This document shows, piece by piece, positions 33,927 through 44,270 of a DNA stretch of 64,000 bases (position 1 is its first letter; every line of letters starts with the position of its first letter). The notes below the pieces were generated by a model. The model saw nothing but the letters and a program-made list of their open reading frames with translations, ran no database searches and was not told the origin of the DNA. A program made the translations under genes and the position numbers. The DNA is from Phytophthora sp. 'mugwort' (taxonomy: Eukaryota > Oomycota > Peronosporomycetes > Peronosporales > Peronosporaceae). Location: positions 2,728,001 through 2,792,000 of the forward strand of contig JAUCEF010000007.1 in assembly GCA_033558025.1 (NCBI GenBank), written 5' to 3'.

Positions 33927-35006
33927 CAGTGGACCCGGACCTTCGTTGAAACCAGTAGGGCGCCCCGCACCTACCGGACCTGGCCGTTTTTTTATGGGAC
34001 GGCCAGGATGGAGTCGCCGAAGTTGTCGGAGATGGTGTTAGCGAGGACGTGGCTGGCGCACGACCAACAGCTGCGCGATGGCCCGGCTTCCGACTGCGGA
34101 AGCATGTCATCGAGCGGGCGGTCCGACCTCCGCGTCGGGCGGAGGGGTTTGTCCACTGATGACCGCTGGACGCCTTGATAGCATCAATCTCCATGGGCTT
34201 GGGCGCGCTCACCTGAGTGTCGGTTGCCATGGGCTTCGCGTACGACGATATCACCACATAGACCTCGCGCAGCGCGAGGGCGAAGGTCTTCTCCAACGTG
34301 TCAGGTTCGGCCCGAGTAAGGCTGTACCTCGTCATGCCCTTTCGCATGCCGAACACAAAGACGTGGTCTTGCGAGGCCATGTCGATCGGACTCGTGACGA
34401 TACACAAGGCGAGGTGTCGTGTCTTCTGGACGTAGTGGCGCGTCGACAGCTTGCCTTGCTTAAGGGCAAAGCAGTCCGCTCGCACAAGCGATTCGTCTTG
34501 CGGGGGGTTGAATGCAAGACGCAGATCACTCTGGATCGAGTCCAGAGTGGGGAACGCATGTGCGGGTCGACCCCAAGCTTTCCGAGGGTCCATTCCTTGG
34601 CCTTCCCGGAAAATGGGGATAGCAGGAAGTTGACCTTGGCCGACGGCGCCTCGATCAGTCTTGAGGCGATGGCGATGTCGATCTCGCGGATTCAGCGATT
34701 CAGCGATAATTTATCCGGGACCGACCCGGCGTACGTAGACGTCTCCATCTTCCCGGCGTCGTTCTTGGCTGAACGCGAGGGAGTTGATACTCGTCGCTAC
34801 ATCTCGGCGAGCTCGCGTTCCATGAACCCTTGGGCGGCTTGACGCTGTTGGTCCGGCGTCGCTGAGCTCAGCAGCGACGTGACAACTGCCTCTCCGGTCA
34901 CCGCCGCGAGGCGGTGGAGAGCTTCACACTCGATACGCGTGAGATACGGAAAAGCTTCATGTCCTCGGGTCTCCCCGGGAGAAACAGCCATCGGGACTTG
35001 GCTCAT
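33832..35006 (-). pseudogene. Gypsy gag
   Basis: Starts at 35006 (MSQVPMAVSPGETRG, then LSSATPDQQRQAAQGFMERE), breaks near 34800, and resumes in the capsid region at 34593-33832: [20 protein letters not shown] then [19 protein letters not shown], the retrotransposon gag pattern. A region near 34100 that should hold a CCHC knuckle reads [14 protein letters not shown], with only part of the cysteines left. Confidence 0.75.
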
Positions 35007-35046
35007 CTTGATCTTGGTCGTTGGAAGGACTACAAGTGCTACCTGG

Positions 35047-35353
35047 TGTAACGGGCTACGTGGTTACCCGTCACTAGCTTACACGTAGCGGCGAGGAAGT
35101 GCGTAGCGACGAAGGCCAAGTATTGAGCCCGGGGGAAAAATCAACTCTGTTTTAGGATTCGAACCAGGGCGGGTGCCTCGGCCTTATGTGAGCCACTCAA
35201 GTGCAGGTCAGCGCCTGACTGGACGATAAGGTGTCTGGCTCCCCCATTATTAACCAATCAGCGCGTGACCCTTCAGCATCCGCTAGCCGGGTGCAGCCAT
35301 GACTACTTATGTAATATCTAAACTACTTATGCAACTGGAGTGGACCCATTACA
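35047..35353 (-). repeat. Gypsy 5' LTR (307 bp)
   Basis: Partner of 28410-28715. The minus-strand B-box-like GGTTCGAATCC is at 35155-35165. Directly followed by the target duplication TGTGG. Confidence 0.95.
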
Positions 35354-35358
35354 TGTGG

Positions 35359-37088
35359 GTTCATATCGCGGATGAGACGAACGCATACCAGCGCTGGCAG
35401 CGCAACTTTTCGCCAGGCCAGCTTGCGTAGTGGAATCAGCGCCTGCGCGCCCGTAATCCTTCACATCGCCCAAAGAGTCGTGCACAACGCGCAACGGATA
35501 TGGCGAAGTTCAGGGAGATCCAGCCCCTACGAGTTAGTGAACTTCATCGGTCTGCTATGCGCTAAAGCTTTGTGCCCTCATCGTGGGAAAATATGTCGTC
35601 ACTGGGCTACAAACGCACAAGGTGCCGTACCTAGAGGCACTTTCGGGAGGTTCATGGCCCGGCACCGCTTCGAAGAGATTATTCGATATCTCCACTTCAG
35701 TAGCATACGACGCTCCGGACGCTCGACGTGTGAAGACGTGGAAAATCAAGCCAGTGGCAGACACTATTAATGCAACACTCGCTGTTGGAATGACTGTGGG
35801 TCCTCGCATTGCATTTGATGAAGGGTTGATTCCAATGAGAAGCAGATTCAACCCGGTGCGGCAATACCTCAGAGCAAAGCCCCACCCGTGGGGTACGAAG
35901 TGCTACCGTACATGTGACTCGGGCACCGGATATTGCTACAGAGCAGATATCTATCAAGACCGCGAGGAGGGAGACCGGAGGGATTTGCTACTATCCGAGA
36001 ATGCTGTTCTGCGGAATATAGACAGCGTGCTACAAGGCGAAAGGAATCGTCTTATAATTACAGATCGCTTCTACACCTGTGTCCAGCTCTCCGCCATGCT
36101 ACTCGATCGTGGTCTCTACCACGTTGGAACGATACGTACTGACCGCCTCGGATTCTGCACTCGTATTTCTACAAGAAAAATGAGCCACGGGAGCCTTGCG
36201 GCTCATACCGTCTTGCACGGTCGCATGTGTTCTTAAACATGGTTGCCATGACCTGGATTGGATAACAAACTTGTCTACTTCCTGGCAACGGGCTGTTCGA
36301 CCGCGCTAACTACAGTCGGACGACGCGATGGTGCTCGTGTTGAGCAAGTACCTGCCCCGCAACTCGTTCGAGACTATAACGAGGGCATGGGAGGCGCGGA
36401 TACACACGATCAAAAGCGATTGCAGCGGTTCTCAATTCAGAGGGAGGTACGATTCAAGAAGTACTACCACACGATATTCGTTGGGCTAGTGTACATGGCG
36501 TTAGTCAATATGTACATCATCTACACTCAGTTGTCCACGCGCAAGCACCCGGACAAGCTCGTACCCACGCATTGTCAATTCATGGAAGAGATGCAAGTTG
36601 CCCTGCTTTCCATCGGACCCAGCGACTTCGAGGGGGACTTGTCGAGCGAGGCCATTTTTGGCAGCATACCTCGGGCGCGTGCGCGATCATGCTCAGTGGC
36701 ATCCTTCGCGACATGAGATTGAGCAAGTTGATAAATTCAGGACTGTTCGTTGTCGGTTGAAAGGCACAACAAAAGCGACGGCAATATGCCTGCCAAGTCT
36801 ACTCGATTCTACGGCGTGCGCAACATCTACCGGCATGGGAGACCACATATTTGTAGAGGACGTGCTCAAATGCGCACGGCAGCGGCATCCTCTTCTCTGC
36901 CAACGTGTCCACCAGCACGACCCTAATGGTCCTGTCAACACCTCCACGTGCCACCAGATATGGCATGACATGTGGCGCAACGGCACCGACACACCGGACG
37001 GCGTCCGATACCGCCGTCGCGCGCCTCAGGAACTCCGAGATGGTGGTGATGAGTCTAGTAACAGCGAAAGTGTAGATGATGAGCAATG
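35359..37088 (+). pseudogene. piggyBac 2 transposase, catalytic part
   Basis: Continues the ORF interrupted at 28404. Order: VHIADETNAYQRWQRNF; ELVNFIGLLCAKALCPH and GAVPRGTFGRFMARHRFEEI (35540-35690); IAFDEGLIPMRSRFNPVRQY with HPWGTKC (first catalytic Asp block, 35810-35905); LIITDRFYTCVQLSAMLLDR (second Asp, 36052-36115); MGGADTHDQKRLQRFSIQ (third Asp region, 36388-36445); FVGLVYMALVNMYIIYTQLS (36477-36535). The C-terminal region (36790-37088) has scattered Cys/His and an acidic tail ending at 37088. All three Asp regions remain, but frameshifts near 35700, 36236 and 36720 break the gene. Confidence 0.85.
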
Positions 37089-37565
37089 ATCTTTTAATAA
37101 TGCGTTATCCACTTCTACGTGCATTCAGTGGACTCACTGTTGAAATTATCTGCGTGGGCAATACTCTACTGCGCAGCGCTTCGCTGTATCTGCTGCGGGC
37201 GCTTGTATCGGCTGCAAGGGGAAACTGCAATGACACCCTACAGCTGCAGAGGTATTGGACGATAGAGAATGATTCACGAGCGCTAAAGACACGCGAGGGA
37301 ATGACCTGATTGTGGATAATCTCTTGATGTAGACATATTTTTTCGACAAGCACATCACCCTTGATGCGCATGGACTGGCCATTTCGTGTGCGGTACAGGT
37401 TATCATGCCGTACAATTTCACGTGTATCCTGTACTACCCACTATATCAGTGTGGTTAGGGGAGATTTCCCCCTGACTTCGCCAAAACTCCGCAAATATCT
37501 AGTATATTTGTATCCTGTATATAAAAGGATAAATTGAAGCAAAAATGTTGTACCGAAGGAGTTAA

Positions 37566-37871
37566 GAGTGCTGACGTCGAGCGCGTCATTACCAAGTACA
37601 ACTTTGTGGAGGGGTGACGATAATCTGACCGCATAGATAGCTTGTAGGCGAAGTTTTTCCAAATTGTGCTCCATGGCTGTGTGTGCCATGTGCTGCACCT
37701 GACGTTGCCAAGCTCATCGCGTGGATGGATGGTGGTCTGCTTCAGGAAGCACCACAAGATATAGGCAGACCTGCCAACACGCCACAAAGTTAAGGGGCTG
37801 AGGGTGCTTGCCAAGCTAGGTGATGTAAGGTGATAGTTTGCTTCACGATAGCCCTAGCCACCGAGGCTATT
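37566..37871. other. Spacer right of piggyBac 2
   Basis: No supported gene. An 85-codon minus-strand ORF overlaps the transposon end and has no known domain. Confidence 0.4.
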
Positions 37872-38018
37872 TGTCGTACACTACCCGACGTGTCGTTTTC
37901 TACATATTAGTATTTGCGTTGAGAAATACACGTGTGTTCTCTTGCGTTTCCGCACGTGTATTTCTTAACGCAAATACTAAGATGTAGAAAAAAACACGTC
38001 GGGTCTTGTACGACTTGT
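37872..38018. repeat. Long hairpin (fold-back MITE candidate)
   Basis: The sequence from TTGTCGTACA at 37872 pairs with its inverted partner ending at 38018 (AAGTCGTACA in reverse complement). Inner arms CCCGACGTGT...ACACGTG and CACGTGT...ACACGTCGGG (37884-38003) pair over about 50 bases with a few mismatches around an 18-base loop. No coding capacity. Confidence 0.8.
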
Positions 38019-38099
38019 CACCGCCGCTAATTTCGTGTCTCATCTAAAGAAGGTAGCCCCACAATGGATCATATGAGACGGCGCAAACAAAAGCGCAAT

Positions 38100-38520
38100 T
38101 CCAATATTATTACAGCGGCGATACAGCTTCCACCGTCTGCCGTCCGACTCCGAGCTCGTCAAAGGCGTCCAGATGCTTCGATATAGTCGACCCGTCCTCC
38201 ATCTTGAACTCATGAAGATGACGTGTCATCGCGACATGGTTGTGACCGGGTACGATTGAAGAACTCCCGAAGCCTTACCCACGCTTGGATGGCACGCGTC
38301 GCGAACGGATCTTCGTCTGGAGCTGAAGTTCCACGCGTTGCACGATGGTGCCCAGCGCCTTCGCGTCGTTCACGATCCGCTCCTCCGTGACCTTACTCTC
38401 CGCCTCAACGTCCTGCGCATGCGTGAGCAGCCCCTTCCGGGCCAGCGTCATGCGCATGTTATACTCCCAGTTGAAGTAGTTTCCACTTCCGTGGATGACT
38501 TCGGTGCGCTTGGTCGTCAT
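38100..38520 (-). pseudogene. Copia gag fragment
   Basis: Starts MTTKRTEVIHGSGNYFNWEY with NMRMTLARKGLLTH, the same pattern as the gag at 49474 (GNYFHWEVNARMALARRDLL). After a stop at 38275 it continues in another frame with AWVRLREFFNRT and EFKMEDGSTISKHL-like pieces. An isolated piece; no LTR was found beside it. Confidence 0.7.
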
Positions 38521-39300
38521 CTTGAACTTTTTGGCAAAGTGTTCTTGGTCTTGTGCAGCGTACCAAGCTACAGCTGTTAACCTGCTGAGTAGTAGTAGGC
38601 AAATGCTGAAGTGAGTCGATTAAAATGCTAAAACCCGTGCTTCAGATATCCGTTACTATTTACTCCCCGTTGTCCTCTTTGTCTTTCTCTTGTATGTGTC
38701 GGTGAAAACACCGGGTCACGCTCCTCCCAACCACTGAAGGAATTAACAAATCCTGGAACCGCTCATGCTACTCTGTTCCCTCGGTCTGCACGCTTTAACG
38801 AACCGTGCAAGAGCGGTGCTGCTTCAACAGAAACCAAGTGAGTTGTAACGAGTAAGCTCGGTAGAAAGGCTTGTACCTTGCTATGAAGCATAGTTTGAAG
38901 CGCTGTCCGCTCAAGCAAAACAAAATCATATATTATAAGATATTTATTTCTGCTCATGCTACGTTTTTTGAAGTATCACTAAAGATTAAACATCATAACC
39001 AAGCGAGTTATACTACGTCCTTCGGATACATTTTAATGCTCTCAGCAGCCGGAAAATACTAAAAATGTTGTGGGCGTCGACGCGAGATGCCTCTGAAAAA
39101 AATGTTGAAATAATATTTTTATTTTAGGTTCTAGAAACGCTTCTCTTTCGAACTGTGTTGTCGGTGACTCTTGAAACTCATTGGAACTTTGCTAAAAGCC
39201 AACCTCAAATTGACCGCTGCAAATAATCCGAGATCGGACTTCATTTAAATCGATCACAGCGTACGTGCCCGATTATTCGAACATATCGCTACGTTTGTAT
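38521..39300. other. AT-rich spacer
   Basis: No supported gene or obvious repeat. Confidence 0.5.
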
Positions 39301-39313
39301 TATTTTCTTAGAC

Positions 39314-40266
39314 TGCAGCGACCTTCCCTTCATTCTCTGCGGCGGTCTTCGCTTTCATGCGTGCGGCTGCACGCTCTCGTTGATTCTACTTAATCTCAGT
39401 AATCTTTTCCATCATCACCGCTGTCGGGACTGCGTAGAGTTCGTCGTTGACGGATTTCTTGTGCACGTAGTCCTTGATCTTGCTGTTCATGTCGACCACC
39501 TTTTCCGGATTGAGCTCCTGTCCGTCGCTAGGGATGTTCTCCCTCAGTGCCTGAAGTCCATCAGTGAATGAAGCGGCGCCCTCGAAACAGTAGCCTTGGT
39601 AGGCTCGCTAGTAGGGCGACGGCGACACTCAACGACGCTGGGTTCTCTCGCGTCGTCCAAAAGAACGGGTAATTCTAAATATTCTTTCTCTTCATGTGTG
39701 TTGGCGCCGGGAATTCCTTGTAGATCCGGAACCGTTTGAGAAGATTTGGCTTCTGTCGCTAGGTCGACCGTGGAGCTGGACGGGTTGTTTTTGCCGTCTT
39801 TGTCGGCCGGCCAAACCCCGCGGCTACGGCGCACATCGCGATGGTAGTGAGCAGCGATGTCAGATGTTCTTCCCTGCTCCACTCGCAGCGACGTGACCAG
39901 CTGCGTCAGTTTCGCGCGCTTCCCTACCAGGCACTGCTTACTGCAGCACACAAGACCCTCAAGCCCCTGCACCTCACTCGCAAATGGAACCGTCGCCCTC
40001 ACCAACTCTGCCAGCTCAGACAGGCTGCGTCCAGACGCGGAGCCGCTGCTGACATTGCCGCCGTCGTCCGCTACAGGGGCGGCTGCAGTTTGAGACGTTC
40101 CAAATCGATCAAGGGTCAACAACGGACCACGCTCTACTTCCGATGCTATAATTACACGGGTGTCTGGATGCGCTCTCGCAAAGTAGCATCTTGCTGCTCT
40201 AAGTTTCGCCAAGGTTGTCTGTCGTGGCACCATGGACTTCACCATCGCATATATGGGGTACGCCAC
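39314..40266 (-). pseudogene. Unrecognised gene, about 310 residues with one frameshift
   Basis: A 240-codon ORF (40266-39544) contains ARAHPDTRVIIASEVERGP, a Ser/Ala-rich helical middle and an acidic linker. After a frameshift near 39550 it continues to about 39314 as LQALRENIPSDGQELNPEKV, KDYVHKKSVNDELYAV and a final Lys/Ala-rich helix (ERAAARMKAKTAAENEGKVA). The continuity of open frame, helix-forming composition and ending suggests a real former gene. I do not recognise the family; in this setting a transposon ORF is likely. Confidence 0.45.
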
Positions 40267-40639
40267 CGGATGCCCCCACTCCTACTAGCCGGTAATAGCC
40301 TTGGCAATGTCACCAGCGCAATGAAAACCGGGCGGCCACACTCGCCATCGAGCAAGTTTACCTTCCCGCACTACGGGAGGAATTTACGGCTAATAATATA
40401 GACGTCATATGTGGACCTTCCGAGGTACAAGTGCTCGTTGCGTGTATCTAGCAACAAATCAACACTTTGGCGGTGATGTACATGAATCTGTGGAAATATC
40501 CCCACTTTCACTGGCGCTGAACGAGCTGTTTCTATTTTATTGTTTCATTACGTCACGCTTAACAGGGAAAAGCCTGCGCGCTTGCTGGCTGGGCGCACCC
40601 GTATCTAGTTAGCCTGTTACGTTACCATGGGACTACGAT

Positions 40640-41420
40640 TTTCGTCGATGGTACATTCCGTTGCGTACCCCGCGGCTATAAGCAGTGCATCATCTTTATG
40701 GTGCACAATCGAGTATCAGGCTTGCTTGTACCAATGCTCTTGACGTGGCGATTTATACCTGGGTTATGATGCATTTCATTGTGGAAGACATAGACCCCAG
40801 ATTGAGACCCCTAAAGTCGTTGCGACTTTACAAGTGCTCTAATTAATGCAGTGCAAACGCAATTTCCCTACGCAATAGTAAATGGCTGCTTATTTCACCT
40901 AAAGCAGGTGCTCGGACGTGTTATGAAGAGGCTTTCGACCCCCGATTTGGAGTGCACAATCGCTAAATGACAAGTGGAGTCTCGGCATGTTGACCGTCAT
41001 TGAGCACGGTCTAACGAAAGAAGGGACGAAGTGGGTGAAAAGTGAAATTCGTCAGCGTTGCAGCGCAGCTGGAGTTAATTATTATAATGCCAAATGGCCA
41101 GGATTTCTGGGGCAATTTTCAACGGGAATAGCTCGAGCAGTACGATGTGAGCATGTAGGGAGCTTAACCGTCGCTTTCTTAAACCTTGCCCAAGTATGAC
41201 GACTTTTGTTGGTGTCATCGAGACGATCTCTGCAGCGTAACCACAAGGGCCTACTGACATACCTCGAGGACGTGCGCGCCGTGCGTCACGCGAACGCATT
41301 CAACTGCCCGTGCCGGTCAAGATACTCACTGACATTGCCGACGACTCCGACGAGCCTTTGGCTGTCGAGCAACCTTCCGATAGCTCCTCCGGTGAGGTGG
41401 ATACTATGAGGAGGGGGTCG
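40640..41420 (+). pseudogene. Second MULE transposase fragment
   Basis: FVDGTFRCVPRGYKQCIIFM (40646), then FIVEDIDPRLRPLKS (the WP/HFIVEDIDP-like second block, near 40770), FPYAIVNGCLFHLKQ (CxFHxxQ block, 40868-40912), LTVIEHGLTKEGTKWVKSEI and AKWPGFLGQF (40985-41115), then LTYLEDVRA, LPVPVKILTDIADDSDE and an acidic end near 41410. The order is that of a MULE catalytic domain. Many stops and frame changes. It is a different MULE lineage from the one at 22-25 kb. Confidence 0.7.
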
Positions 41421-41429
41421 ACGAGACCG

Positions 41430-43790
41430 CCATGAGCGACTTGATGTAGGGCTAGTGCGCTTCTCCACCTGTATCTCCTCGCCTACCGAGTATCCAACAT
41501 GCCGCCCGATAACCTGTTCAGCTTTCAGACCGCAGCGAGAGTGAGTTGGGCTGTTCGAGAATCAGATCTGTTCCCTATGACCGCAACAGCAACTCGCCGT
41601 ACAAAAACATAATGCCAAACGGATTGATTAGGTTCTCAAGCTGTTCAAGAAAATGTCGGCCCCGGTCGCGGAGGTCAAATGTGTTTGAAGACAAGCGCTA
41701 CCGACATGTACAAGCGGCGCCAAAACCATATGTATATGGTATTATTTTGTCACAATAACAGGTCAAACATAGTTTTTTTTTACTACGAGCCAAAATATAT
41801 GTGTCACGGTCGCGGTAACTACGAACGATAGGTTTCGAGATTTGGACTTGGCACATCCTTGCTTGATCCCTAGTGCGGCCTTACTAACGCTGTGCGAGTG
41901 GATTCTTTTGTTTATCCACCCCACGGCCAGTTGGGATATATGAAAGGTTCAAATGGATTATTCACGACCCATTAATCCTTATTCCAGAACCCTGTCCCAA
42001 ACGCACCACTATATTAGTGCTCGTGTAGATACGGAGAGCATTTTTTACGGAAAGCAAGGGATTTGTGCTTTTACGAAGCGAGTGGCGGCTGTACGGTCTA
42101 GCGCGCATTTGCATGCAGGAAATCTTCAACGAAAGAGGTGTGACTAAGTATACCTACGGTGAGAAAGTGGTGACGAAAGTACTGGCATCAATTCACGCGG
42201 GATGGCCGATGACCGGATTACCCTCTAGAAAGACAAATCCCCAGACATTATTTCCCGCCTACCGTAAGTTTGCTGTTGCTATTGAATGTTGCAACAGGCA
42301 GGCGGAACTGCACTGCCAACCACTTGATAGCCCCGATCCGAACTGTTGAGGCCTGGTAGAGCTATCCAGGCTCACCAGAGAGAGAAAACAGCTTACAGCC
42401 TCTCGAACTAATTGTGCCACCACGGAAGCGTATTGGGAGCTCCCACCTCATGTGTCGAACGCTGTTTTCTTAGTATTGCAGATCTATATGAACTTGTGCG
42501 CCCAAGGCGACGAGGACAACGACTTTAAGCCACCTCAGTGGGAAACAGCTGCTGGAGTGAAAGGAAGACTTCCATTGAGGTTTTTGTGCTCACCGAAGTG
42601 AGCTTGCAAATTGTCCCCGTTTCGCACATCACACTATTCTTGCAAGATTTGGGAGCTTATATCCTGGAGAATTATGAACAAACGTTTAATGGAGCTGCTA
42701 ATCGGGAACGGAGTACTGATTACAACGGATAAACCCGGCAATTATAAAGCCGAGCGGATAAACCCCGCAATGTAAAAGCCGTACTTCATAGTCATATTCA
42801 TACAAACATTTCCTGATTCTATTCAATCAAATTTGTTTATTTTACAAGTGCTCGCTTTTAATTTTAAATGGCTAGGGTTAAAACCACGGAGACAACCGTC
42901 TAAATCCTACCTGCACATTGGACCAGCCATTCGGATTTCCGCGCCATGGAAGTCATATCGACGAAAAAGAAGCGAAGAGTTACGCAGTCCGCAAAAGCGC
43001 GAGGCAGTGCGGAGGGAAGAGATCGGTGGTCCGCAAGGCTTCACTTGCTCGCGGCCCTCCCCATGGGTGGTGGAACCAAGCAGACAAATCTTTGGTCTTC
43101 ACTGGGCACGCCGCCTCCAGATCGCTGAAGAATCAGGGTGGCATGGAGATTTTTCTTGCCGTTCCTGCGATAATTACGTTCATGAACGACACGCGGGGGG
43201 TAGAGAAGGTAAAAATGATGAGAACCCTATAGCATTAATTCTAAAGTATCAGATATAAAATTGTAGTTTGTGGCACTCGTAACACGTGGAATCAAGGCGT
43301 TCATGTGGAAGATTGAGTCCGAACATTACATGGATGAAAAGAATAGTGGTATTTTGCCGCTACAACGCATGTGCGAAGGACACGCTCTTCGGTAATGTTC
43401 TGCATCATATATAAATTAATATTATTGTGCCTTTCACCTTATGCTCCTATTAATCTGGCAAAATTTAGCCTGACCCTAATCCACGTCATCCTGCATCAAG
43501 CCTGAATTAAGCCTGTATAAGCAGGAGCTAACACTTTACCTGAATTAGTTTTTAGCTTTTTTAAAACAGAATTTTCAGCTCTGGACTGTTTGGCGGATCA
43601 CTGACCGCCATCATGCCGTTGCTGCTCTAACTTCACCGCCGGCAGAGCCGCTCATTTCCGTTTTTGCGTGTGTCTAGCAGGTGGACTATCTCTACAGATT
43701 TACGTTGGCGAGCGATCGTCTTAGTGTATATGTATGACATCGGGATGACGCTAGTCTCCTCGTGTTAGGACTATCTGTTCGTTCTATTGA
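41430..43790. other. Decayed sequence, coding scraps only
   Basis: Open pieces at 42065-42349 (YGEKVVTKVLASIHAGWPMT), 42430-42740 and 42918-43232 (ARQCGGKRSVVRKASLARGP) look like remnants of coding sequence but match nothing I recognise. 43400-43790 is AT-rich without coding signal. Confidence 0.4.
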
Positions 43791-43793
43791 AAG

Positions 43794-43999
43794 ATGGAAC
43801 GCCTGTTTAAGAGTCACAGCAACGTTTTACCCGAAGGTGAAAGAGCCAAGTCGTCCCGATGTCCATCAGTAGCTGTTGCATTCGTAGAACATTACATAAA
43901 ATGTCATCCATGCTTCTACTTAGAGGTATTACAGGAAGCAGTCAAGGAAGGTTTAGAGGCAAGCTTCACGCTTCCACGCCTACAATCTTTAGACTCCTC
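43794..43999 (+). pseudogene. IS630/Tc1-like transposase, N-terminal piece
   Basis: ATG-started helix-turn-helix region: VAVAFVEHYIKCHPCFYLEV, LQEAVKEG, then (after a frame change) STPTIFRLL. This is the DNA-binding part of an IS630-like DDE transposase. It is cut by the copia LTR at 44000. The missing rest of the gene lies at 49129-48357 on the other strand (FNLNITRKVLTK onward), and the reading frame joins across the boundary. Confidence 0.7.
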
Positions 44000-44270
44000 T
44001 CTTGGAACTTGATGCCGGGCTAGGAAGACTTGAAAACCACTTCAGGGGTTGAATGTATATTGGAAAGTGAGCGTTGATGTCTAGCGACAAGTTCTAATTC
44101 GCCTAGGACTACCGCTAAATTATCACCTTGCATACTCACCTTGGCACAGGCACGCAATAGCAACCTGCAGCTTCTGTGTTGCGCAACCACGCCGTCTTTA
44201 GCACTGCACGTTTCCACGAGCACGCCACGAGGTGTAGTGTCCAAGCTAGCCCTGACCCTCACCATCAACA
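44000..44270 (-). repeat. Copia 3' LTR (271 bp)
   Basis: Inverted copy of 49130-49469, starting TGTTGATGGTGAGGGTCAGG on the minus strand and ending TTCCAAGA. A G-rich tract (TTGCGGGGGCG) precedes it, as expected for a polypurine tract. The five bases outside are TCCTC. Confidence 0.85.

Larger units (their letters stand above)
28410..35353 (-). mobile_element. Ty3/gypsy chromovirus retrotransposon (6944 bp)
   Basis: Two LTRs (28410-28715 and 35047-35353), TG...CA-type ends TGTAA/TTACA, and an exact 5-bp target duplication TGTGG (28405-28409 and 35354-35358). The coding strand is minus: gag, protease, reverse transcriptase, RNase H, integrase and chromodomain follow in the Ty3/gypsy order from 35 kb to 28.8 kb. 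LTRs differ by about nine substitutions and one indel, so the insertion is fairly young. All ORFs carry frameshifts or stops. Confidence 0.95.
27036..37561 (+). mobile_element. piggyBac-type transposon 2, interrupted by a gypsy element
   Basis: Left end CCCTTTCGGTACCG at 27036 and right end, in reverse complement, CTCCTTCGGTACAAC ending at 37561. Both are directly flanked by TTAA (27032-27035, 37562-37565). Just inside each end is a palindrome built on TTTGTATCCTGTA (27074-27106; about 37506-37532). Without the 6949-bp gypsy insertion plus its 5-bp duplication the element would be about 3.6 kb, the size of piggyBac 1. The transposase is on the plus strand and broken. Confidence 0.85.
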
